Of a stretch of DNA of 64,000 nucleotides, positions 42,069 through 51,400 are shown one piece after another. The notes under the pieces are model-generated. The model had not been told where the DNA came from. It made no database searches and saw only the letters and a program-made list of their open reading frames with translations. The stretch lies in NCBI RefSeq assembly GCF_023094165.1, contig NZ_JALMDK010000017.1, positions 166,413-230,412 of the forward strand. The letters run 5' to 3'. This DNA is from Crossiella sp. S99.2 (lineage in GTDB: Bacteria; Actinomycetota; Actinomycetes; Mycobacteriales; Pseudonocardiaceae). The position numbers and the translations under genes are program-made. Position 1 is the first letter of the stretch. The number at the start of each line of letters is the position of its first letter.

Positions 42069-44756
42069 CCTCAGCAGGCCGGCCAGATCCTTGCGGTCCT
42101 TGACCCCCAGCTTGCGGTAGATCCGGGTCAGGTGCTGCTCCACCGTGCTGACCGTGATGTGCAGCCGCACCGAGATCTGCCGGTTGGTGGCCCCGTGCGC
42201 GGCCAGCGCGGCCACCCGTTGTTCGGCGTAGCTCAACGATTCCAGCACCGGATCGTCCACGGCCAGCGCGTCCAGGCCGAACTCCAGCTGGGGCCACACC
42301 GGATCGGCGTCATAGTCCTTGACCGTCTGCTGGGCCCGCTGGAACATCGTGCGCGCCGGCCCGTCCTCACCGAGTTGCTCGTAGGTGTGGCCGAGTTTGG
42401 TGAGCGCGCGGGCCAGTTGCAGGTGATCGCCGGAGCGGTTGAGCATCTCGGTGGCCTCGGTCAGCACGGCGTGCCGTTCGGCGGGCTGGGTCAGCTCGGC
42501 CATCGCGGTCAGGCTCACCCCCCAGGTGCGTGGCTGGTCCCGGCTCAGCCGGGCGAGCTGGTCGGCGATGAGGTGCCGGGCGTCGTCGTGGTCCCCGGCC
42601 CGGCGGCGCGCCTCGGCCGCGCCGATCCGCCAGGAGATGAAGGTGGGCGAGTCCAGTTCCCATGCCTCCATGAGCTGACCGCACTTGTCGAAGTCCGCGG
42701 CCGCCGCCTCCAGCTGGCCTGTGGCGAGGTGGTGCAGGCCGCGGGCGTAGACGAAGTGCAGCCCGTAGCGGGTCTGGTACATCTCCGGCGGCACCGGATG
42801 CCCGACGTAGCCGCCGAGTTCCTCCTCCCGCCGCAGATCCAGGCACACCTCGATCAGGATGGCCAGCGGCAGGCCCACCGCCACCCCCCACGCGGCAGGC
42901 GCCAGCACGGTGAGGCTCTCCCTCGCGTGCTGGTAGGCGCCGGCGAGATCGCCCTGGCCAAGCAGGGCCTGGGCCCGCAACGCGAGCAGCTGGGCGCGGA
43001 ACTCGGGACGCTGCGCGCTGACCGCCTCGCGTTCCACCTTGTCGCACCAGGTGATCGCCTTGTCCGCCTGCTCGGAGTGGATCAGCAGGGTGATCAGGCT
43101 GAACACCGGCTCAAACGTTTGCGCCGTGAACTCCGTGTAGCGCAGGGCCTGTTCCGCCTCGGTCACCTCCGCCGCGGACGCGCCGTGCCGCAGCGCGGAT
43201 TTCAGCATCCGGAAGGCGCGCAGCCGGAGGTCGCCGTCGGCCGGGATCGCGCTCTCCACCACGGTTTCCGCCGAGGTGGGCTGGCTGACCGAGAGCCAGC
43301 AGCGGATCACCTCCGCCTCGGCCGCGGCCTGCTTGTCGTGCAGGGCGGCCCTGGCGTCCAGCGCGGCCAGCACCTCCTCGGCCTTGTCACCGTGGCAGTA
43401 CCAGACCAGGTTGCGCACCAACGAGAACGCGTACCTGACCGGCAACTGCCCCGCGCGCAACTCGGCGAGCAGCGGGTAGAGCGTGCGGATGGTGGCCTCG
43501 GGATTGCTGCCCCAGGTGTACTCCAGCAGCTTGGCCTTGATCGCGGACTTCAGGCCGGCGTCGGCGAACTGCGTGGTGGCGTACTCGAAGGTCTCCCTGG
43601 CGAAGGCGGTGTCGTTCTCGGCCAGCGCCTGGTCCACCGCCTCGGCCAGCAGCGGGGCGCTCCACTGGGTCGCGGTGGCGCCGCCGGCGATGAGGTGGTG
43701 CGCGACCTCCACCGCGGGCGCGCCCTGTTCGTAGAGCAGCTGGGCGGCCCGCCGGTGCCGCACGGCGCGTTCGTCCAGGGCCAGGTTGGCCAGCAGGGCG
43801 GTGCCGATCTGCGGATGCCGGAAGTCCTGCTCGTGCACCAGGCCGAGCTGGGTGAGGATGCGCAGCGCGTGATCCGCCGCGCCAGGGCCGGCCTCGAAGG
43901 AGTGCTCCAGCAGCTGGTTGGGGCTGGCGCCGGAGAACAGCGCGCGGCCCTGGGCCATCCGCAGCACGTGTGGCTCGTGCCTGCGCAGCAGTTCGACCAC
44001 GGCCTGCTGGTAGGCGTGGCCGGGGACCAGCCCGGCGCGCTTCTGCATGTCCTGGATCAGCGCGTGCAGCAGCAGCGGATTGCCGCCGGTGAGCAGGAAG
44101 GACTCGGCGGCGGTCGGCTCCGGCGGGGCGGCGCCCAGGTGGTGGGCGAGCAGCCGCTCGGTGCCGCCGTGACTCAGCGGGGCCAGGCTGAACCGCCGCA
44201 CGTGCGCCCGGCGCAGCAGGTCGCCCAGGATCAGCGAGTGACCGGGCGTCATGTCCTCGCGCTCGGTCAGGATGACCACGATCCGCTCGTTGCGGATGCG
44301 CCGGATCAGGTACAGCAGGCAGTGCAGGGACACCCGGTCGATGTCGTGCACATCGTCGATACAGAGCACCAGCGGGTGAATCTTGCCGAGTTTGGCGAAC
44401 AGTTTGTGAAAACCCTCCGAAAAGCGGACGGAGAGTTCGAGCACGTCCAGTTCGGCAATGTCCTTAGTGGACTCAAGGAGGGTGGTCACCTCATCGGTCA
44501 GCGAGCCCGGCAACTCCGACTGGGTGAGCAGCTGTTCCATGATGCCGAGCGGGAAATGCCGTTCCGACCGGACGCAGTTCGCGATGAGCGTGAGCATCTG
44601 CTCGGAACGCGCGTGGTCGGCGAACTGGTGCAACAGCTCGGTCTTCCCACACCCGTCTGGCGCGGTGACCAGCAGCACGCTGCCGCGGTGCTGTTCGCTC
44701 TCCTTGAGACTCTTTTCGAAGACCTTCGTCTCATCACTTCTTTCAATCAGGAACAT
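42057..44756 (-). CDS. LAL-type LuxR-family cluster regulator
   Basis: An 899-residue large ATP-binding LuxR protein. The Walker A is VTAPDGCGKTELL, near residues 30-42, and the Walker B-like LVLCIDDVHDID is near residue 130. A long TPR-like middle follows. The C-terminal LuxR HTH is LSYAEQRVAALAAHGATNRQ, then ISVRLHITVSTVEQHLTRIY. Such regulators commonly activate PKS clusters, for example in tirandamycin and streptolydigin loci. It is divergent from the PKS genes, and the 671-base intergenic region has candidate binding repeats. ATG 44756 has GGGGGA upstream. It probably activates the cluster. Confidence 0.92.
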   Translation of the reverse strand: MFLIERSDETKVFEKSLKESEQHRGSVLLVTAPDGCGKTELLHQFADHARSEQMLTLIANCVRSERHFPLGIMEQLLTQSELPGSLTDEVTTLLESTKDIAELDVLELSVRFSEGFHKLFAKLGKIHPLVLCIDDVHDIDRVSLHCLLYLIRRIRNERIVVILTEREDMTPGHSLILGDLLRRAHVRRFSLAPLSHGGTERLLAHHLGAAPPEPTAAESFLLTGGNPLLLHALIQDMQKRAGLVPGHAYQQAVVELLRRHEPHVLRMAQGRALFSGASPNQLLEHSFEAGPGAADHALRILTQLGLVHEQDFRHPQIGTALLANLALDERAVRHRRAAQLLYEQGAPAVEVAHHLIAGGATATQWSAPLLAEAVDQALAENDTAFARETFEYATTQFADAGLKSAIKAKLLEYTWGSNPEATIRTLYPLLAELRAGQLPVRYAFSLVRNLVWYCHGDKAEEVLAALDARAALHDKQAAAEAEVIRCWLSVSQPTSAETVVESAIPADGDLRLRAFRMLKSALRHGASAAEVTEAEQALRYTEFTAQTFEPVFSLITLLIHSEQADKAITWCDKVEREAVSAQRPEFRAQLLALRAQALLGQGDLAGAYQHARESLTVLAPAAWGVAVGLPLAILIEVCLDLRREEELGGYVGHPVPPEMYQTRYGLHFVYARGLHHLATGQLEAAAADFDKCGQLMEAWELDSPTFISWRIGAAEARRRAGDHDDARHLIADQLARLSRDQPRTWGVSLTAMAELTQPAERHAVLTEATEMLNRSGDHLQLARALTKLGHTYEQLGEDGPARTMFQRAQQTVKDYDADPVWPQLEFGLDALAVDDPVLESLSYAEQRVAALAAHGATNRQISVRLHITVSTVEQHLTRIYRKLGVKDRKDLAGLLRSRP

Positions 44757-45015
44757 GATTGGTGTATCCCCCAGCGCTGTGACCGTCAAGACGACGAGAG
44801 GCCACACCGGGAGGCGCAACCTCAAGATCAGGGCGGGCAGGCGTAATCCCCACAGAAGCCAGTTCCGGCGTCGATGTACAAAAGGTGTACCGGCTGCCTC
44901 CGGCACCTGATCGACAATTCGGAACGGCCGCGCCGCCGACCGTGGTCGGCCACCAGGTGGACCGGCGCTCCGGTCGGGCACGCCCGCACCGGCCGGATCT
45001 CAGGTCCACAACTTC

Positions 45016-45036
45016 ACACACGTGTTACACGCGTGT
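45016..45036. promoter_or_regulatory. Paired palindromic decamers, candidate LAL binding site
   Basis: ACACACGTGT (45016-45025) and ACACGCGTGT (45027-45036) are near-identical and self-complementary or nearly so. They repeat with an 11-bp period, so they lie on the same helix face. The position is 260 bases from the LAL start and about 390 from the PKS start. Confidence 0.45.
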
Positions 45037-45346
45037 TCTTCCCCGCTGTCAGCTGCGCGTAAACAAAGGGAAGAACTCTTTCCTAATACCGCCCCAGTCG
45101 ACCCCCAGAAATGCCACAGGGTTTCCCCCACCCCAGTTGAGCACTGCTGCCGGAATGATCTACAGCGCTCTGGCTTCGGACTGATCCTACTCCTCGATCA
45201 TGGTTCCCGGGCGATCTCTGGGCATGTCCCCGATAACGGCCCGGTAGCGGTGCCACCGGAACAGGACGTCTCGGACAGACCCGCCGTGGGGCCCGGCGGA
45301 CCCGGGAGCGGGTCGAGTTCGGCGGCGGGCGCGGTCCCGGAATACG

Positions 45347-45365
45347 GTTTAGAGCCTGTTTAGAG
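45347..45365 (+). promoter_or_regulatory. 11-bp-spaced direct repeat upstream of the PKS start
   Basis: GTTTAGAG occurs at 45347-45354 and again at 45358-45365, an 11-bp period, 62 bases before the PKS ATG. The layout is like heptamer repeats bound by SARP activators. No SARP gene is in the window. Confidence 0.4.
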
Positions 45366-45427
45366 GCGCACTAGCCCGCCCGGCAATCCTACGCCGAGTG
45401 ATTACTGCCGGCCTGGGGGGAGTAATA

Positions 45428-48400
45428 ATGGTCAACGCCGCCAATGGTGCTGCCCATGACGACGCGATCGCGGTGACCGGAATAGCCTGCCGTCTCCCCG
45501 GTTCAGCCGACCCACTGGCCTTCTGGCAGCTGCTGCGAAACGGTCGCAGCGCCATCGCACCGGTACCACCGAACCGGCCGCCGGCACTGTCGACCGGGTC
45601 GGAAACCCGCTATGAGTGCGGCTTTCTGGACGAGGTCGACGGTTTCGACGCCGGGTTCTTCCGCATTCCGCCGCGCGAGGCCGCCATGATGGATCCGCAA
45701 CAGCGACTGATGCTGGAACTGGGCTGGGAGGCCCTGGAGGACGGGCGCCTCCGCCCCGCCGACCTGGACGGCACCCGGACCGGGGTTTTCCTCGGCGCGA
45801 TCTGGGACGACTACACGACCTTGCTCAACCAGGGCGGTAGTGAGTCGTTCAACCAGCACTCGCTCACCGGCACCCAGCGGGCCATCCTGGCCAACCGGCT
45901 CTCCTACACCCTGGGCCTGCGCGGCCCCAGCCTGACCGTGGACACGGCGCAGTCCTCCTCGCTGGTGGCAGTACATCTGGCCTGCGAGAGCCTGCGGACC
46001 GGGGAGTCCACCCTCGCGCTGGCCGGCGGCGTCAACCTGATCATCGCCGCCGAGAGCACCGCCCGGACCGCGGCCTTCGGCGGCCTCTCCCCCGACAGCC
46101 GCTGCTTCACCTTCGACCACCGTGCCAACGGTTACGTGCGCGGCGAAGGCGGCGGCCTGGTGCTGCTCAAGCCGCTCGCCAGGGCGATCGAGGACGGCGA
46201 CACCGTGTACTGCGTCATCCGCGGCAGCGCGGTGAACAACGACGGCGGCACACACGGCCTGACCGTGCCCAGCGCGACAGCCCAGGCCGACGTGCTCCGG
46301 CGCGCGCACGAGCGGGCCGGCATCGACCCGGCGGAGGTGCAGTACGTCGAGTTGCACGGCACCGGAACCCGGGTCGGCGACCCCGTCGAAGCAGCCGCGC
46401 TGGGCGCCGCGCTGGGGTCCGCGCGCTCCCCCGGTGACCGGCTGGTCGTGGGTTCGGCCAAGACCAACGTCGGACATCTGGAGGGCGGCGCCGGGATCGT
46501 CGGTCTGCTCAAGGCGATCCTGAGCATCAGGCACCGGGAACTCCCGCCCAGCCTGAACTTCGAGACCCCGCACCCGGAAATCGACCTGGACCAGCTCAAC
46601 CTCAAGGTCCAGGCCGAGTTGACCTCCTGGCCGCATCCCGACCGGCCGTTGATCGCCGGGGTGAGTTCCTTCGGCATGGGCGGCACCAACTGCCATGTGG
46701 TGCTCGCGGAGCCCCCGGACATCGAGGCTCCAGTGGCCAGCGAACCCGGTGCCGCGGTGGTGCCCTGGGTCCTGTCCGGCACCACCGACCAGGCCCTGCG
46801 CGCCCAAGCCGCCAAGCTCGCCGGCCGGTCTGACCCGCGCCCGGTCGACGTGGCCTACTCGCTGGCCACCACCCGCACGCACTTCCCGCACCGGGCAGCG
46901 GTGATCGCCAGTACCGCAACGGAATTCAGCACCGCACTGACGGAACTGGCCGCCGGTCGGCCGCACCCGGCAGTCGTACGCAACCGGCTCGACAATGGCG
47001 CACCCAGCCTGGTGTTCATGTTCTCCGGCCAGGGCAGCCAGCACCCTGGCATGGGCAGCCAGCTCTACCAAACCCACCCGGTGTTCGCGGCAGCCCTGGA
47101 CGAGATCTGCGCCGAGCTGGACCCGCACCTGGACCACCCACTGCGCGAGGTCATGTTCGACCAGCACTCCGCTCTCCTGACACAGACCCTGTACACCCAA
47201 ACAGCCTTGTTTGCGCTGGAACTGGCCTTGTTCCGCCTGGTCACCCACTACGGCCTGCAGCCCGATTACCTGATCGGCCACTCGATCGGCGAACTCACCG
47301 CCGCCTGCGCCGCAGGCGTCCTCAACCTTCCCGACGCGTGCAGCCTGGTCGCCACCCGCGCTCGGTTGATGAACACCCTCCCGCCCGGCGCAATGCTCAA
47401 CATCCAGACCACCACCGACCTGCCAGACCACATCGACATCGCCGCCTACAACAGCCCAACCCACACGGTCGCCTCCGGATCAATCGAAGACATCGACCAA
47501 CTCGCGGAACTCCTGTACTCAAAGGGAATCAAGACCCGAAGGCTGCACGTAGCCCACGCCTTCCACTCCGCACACACCGAACCCATCCTGCGCGCCTTCA
47601 CCGAACACGCCGCCACCCTCTCCTACCGGGCACCCACCATCCCGATCATCTCCAACCTAACCGGAACCCTTGCCACCCAAGAACAACTCAGCGATCCCGG
47701 CTACTGGGCCCAACTCATCCGCCAACCAGTCCACTTCGGACCCGGCATCACCACCCTGGAAAGCCTGGGCGCCACCACGTACCTCGAACTCGGCCCGGAC
47801 ACCACCCTGGCCACTCTCGCCAAGCACAGCCTCACCACCGCCCTGGCGACCGCCGTCCTACGCCGCGACCAACCCGAACCCAACACCCTCACCACCGCGC
47901 TCGCCCAGACCCACCTGCACGGCCACACCCTGGACTGGGAAGCCCTCCTCGGCGCACACCACCCGCGCCCGGTTTCCCTGCCCACATACGCCTTCCAGCG
48001 CACCCGCCACTGGCTGAACTCCACTGCCCAGGCCGAACCCACGTCGTTGGCCGCCCTGGACAGTCGCACGGTCGAGGATCTCGTCCAGGCGAGCGTGCGC
48101 GCAGTTCTGGGCCACGCACCCACCGACCCCGTGGACCTGCACAGCACGTTCAAGGACCTCGGCTTCGAGTCCTTCGCCGCCCTGGAACTGCGCGGCCACC
48201 TCAACACGGCGACAAACCTCAACCTGCCCACCACCCTGCTCTACGACCACGCGACCCCGCAGGCGCTGATCCGGCACCTGAGCGAGGAACTGTCCGGCCA
48301 CGTCGGCGTCACCACCACGGCACCACTGGCCCACAACGAACCCATCGCGATCGTCGGTATGGGTTGCCGCTACCCGGGCGGAGTCAGCTCGCCGGCCGAG

Positions 48401-51400
48401 CTGTGGCAGCTGGTGCTCCAGGAAACCGACGCGATCTCCGGGTTCCCGATCGACCGCGGCTGGCCCGAGCAGGTCCACTTCGCCCCGGACGGCGAGTCCT
48501 ACGCCCGCGCGGGTGGTTTCCTGCCCGACGCCGGGGATTTCGACGCCGACTTCTTCGGCATCAGCCCCCATGAGGCACTCGCCATGGACCCACAGCAGCG
48601 GATCTTGCTGGAGATCGCCTGGGAAGCGCTCGAACACGCGGGCATCGATCCCACCACCCTGCCCGAGAGCCCCACTGGCGTCTACGTCGGCGCGATGGCC
48701 GAGGAGTACGGCCCCCGGCGGTACGAGCAGTCGGCGGAGCTGACCGGCCACCGCCTCACCGGCACCAGCCTCAGCATCATCTCCGGCCGGATCGCCTACC
48801 TCCTTGGCCTGCACGGACCGGCGATCACCACGGACACCGCCTGTTCCTCCTCCCTGGTGGCCCTGCACCAGGCCGTGCAGGCCCTGCGCGCGGGTGAGTG
48901 CACGATGGCCCTGGCCGGTGGCGTCACCGTGATGGCCACCCCCGGCATCCTCACCGAGTTCAGCCGCCAACGCGGTCTGGCCCCGGACGGCCGCTGCAAG
49001 TCCTTCGCCGCCTCCGCCGACGGCACCAGCTTCGCCGAAGGCGCCGGACTCGTTGTGCTGCAACCCCTCTCCGCCGCCCTGCGCGCAGGCCGCCGTGTCT
49101 TCGGCGTCATCCGGGGTTCGGCGATCAACCAGGACGGCGCTTCCAACGGCCTCACCGCCCCGAGCGGCCCCGCCCAGCAGCGCGTGATCCACGCGGCCCT
49201 GGCCAACGCAGGCCTTACCGCCGACCAGGTCGACGCGGTGGAGGCGCACGGCACCGGAACCACCCTCGGCGACCCCATCGAAGCCCACGCCCTGCTGGCC
49301 ACCTACGGCAAGCACCGCAACGGCCAGCCACTCCACCTCGGCTCGCTGAAATCCAACCTCGGCCACGCCCAGGCCGCCGCGGGCATCGGCAGTGTGATCA
49401 AGATGGTGCAGGCCCTGCATCACGCCACCCTGCCCAAAACCCTGCACATCGACGAACCGTCCCCGCACATCGACTGGTCCAGCGGCACCTTGCACCTGCT
49501 CACCGAAAGCACCCCCTGGCCGGAGACCGACCACCCGCGCAGGGCTGCTGTGTCCTCCTTCGGCATCAGCGGCACCAACGCCCACGTAATCCTCGAACAA
49601 CCCCCGGCCGCTGAAATCTCCACCGAATCACCAATCAACACGGTCGTGCCGTGGATTCTCTCCGCCAAGACCGACAAGGCCCTCCGCGCCCAGGCCACCA
49701 ACCTCGCCCACCGGACCGACCTGCACCCCGTCGACGTGGCCCACGCACTGACCAAGCGCACCCTGTTCCCGCACCGAGCAGCAGTGATTGCCGGCAACAC
49801 CAACGACTTCACGGCCGCGCTGGTAGCCCTCGCCGCAGGCCGCACCCACCCCGAACTGATCAGCCAGGTCAACGACGGCGGCCAGGGCAAGTTGGTGTTC
49901 ATGTTCTCCGGCCAGGGCAGTCAACACCCCGGCATGGGCAGCCAGCTCTACCAATCCCACCCGGTATTCGCCGCAGCCCTGGACGAAATCTGCACCGAGT
50001 TCAACACCCACCTCGACCACCCCCTGCGCGAAGTGATGTTCGACCGCCAAGGCGCTCTCCTGGCACAAACCCGCTACACCCAGCCAGCCCTGTTCGCCCT
50101 GGAACTGGCTCTCTTCCGGCTGATCACCCACTACGGACTCCAGCCCGACTACTTGATCGGCCACTCGATCGGCGAACTCACCGCCGCCGCAGCCGCCGAC
50201 GTCCTCACCCTCCCGGATGCGTGCAGCCTGGTCGCCACCCGAGCACGGCTGATGAACACCCTGCCACCCGGCGCGATGCTCAACATCCACGGCACAGCCG
50301 ATCTACTCGACCAGGCCGACATCGCCGCCTACAACAGCCCCACCCACACCGTCGCCTCCGGATCACCCGAACACATCGACCAACTCGCAGAACTCCTGCA
50401 AGCCAAGGGAATCAAAACCCGAAAGCTGCACGTCGCCCACGCCTTCCACTCCGCACACACCGAACAAATCCTGCCCGAGTTCACCAAACACGCAGCCACC
50501 CTCACCTACCACCCACCCACGATCCCGATCATCTCCAACCTCACCGGATCAGTTGCCACCCAAGAACAACTCACCGATCCCGGTTACTGGGCCCAACTCA
50601 TCCGCCAACCAGTCCACTTCGGACCCGGCATCACCACCCTCGAAAACCTCGGCGCCACCACCTACCTCGAACTCGGACCAGACACCACCCTCACAACCCT
50701 CACCAACCACAACACCACCGCACTCATCACCGCCACCCTCAACCGCACCAACCCAGAGCCCACCACCCTCACCACAGCCCTGGCCCAAGTCCACCTCCAC
50801 GGCCACCCCCTCAACTGGCAAACCCTCCTCGAACCTCACCAGCCACAGCAGGTCGAACTGCCCACCTACGCGTTCCAACGCACCCGCTACTGGCTGAACC
50901 CCAGCACTGCTGCCGACAAGAACGGCTGGCGCTACCGGATCTCCTGGAAGCAGCTCAGCATCCAGTCATCGTCCCGCCTGCACGGCCGCTGGCTGGTAGT
51001 CGCACCGGACGGTGACCCCACAGCCGACACGCTGACCCAGCACCTCGCCGGGCAGGGCATCAACATTCTCAACCTCCGCCTCACCCAGAACGACCTCGAC
51101 CGCAGCACACTGACCGACCTGCTGAAGTCGGCCCTGTCCACCGGCGACGAGGTCACCGGCATCCTGTCCCTGCTCGCCCTGGACGACCGCCCGCACTCCC
51201 CCGATCTCCCCGTGTCCACCGGCTTCGCCGGAACCCTCGCGCTCCTCCAGGCAATCCAGGACAGCGGCACGATCGCTCCACTGTGGACGGTCACCCACGG
51301 CGCGGTCGCCACCGCCGAGACCGAGACGCCAACGCATCCCGATCAGGCCCTGGTGTGGGGCATGGGCCGGGTCGCCGCACTCGAACTGCCGCAGCACTGG

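Larger units (their letters stand above)
44757..45427. promoter_or_regulatory. Divergent regulatory region between the LAL gene and the PKS genes
   Basis: A 671-base gene-free region that should drive the PKS operon and the LAL gene. It contains the palindromic decamer pair at 45016-45036, the spaced direct repeat at 45347-45365, and less GC-rich stretches around 45050-45180. Short frames in it lack support. Confidence 0.6.

Noticed and set aside
45503..47464. Long reverse-strand frame opposite the first PKS gene
   Set aside because: It is a shadow of the high-GC PKS codons. It has Gly/Val/Gln-rich composition, no domain and no ribosome binding site. Similar long reverse frames over the other PKS domains were rejected for the same reason.
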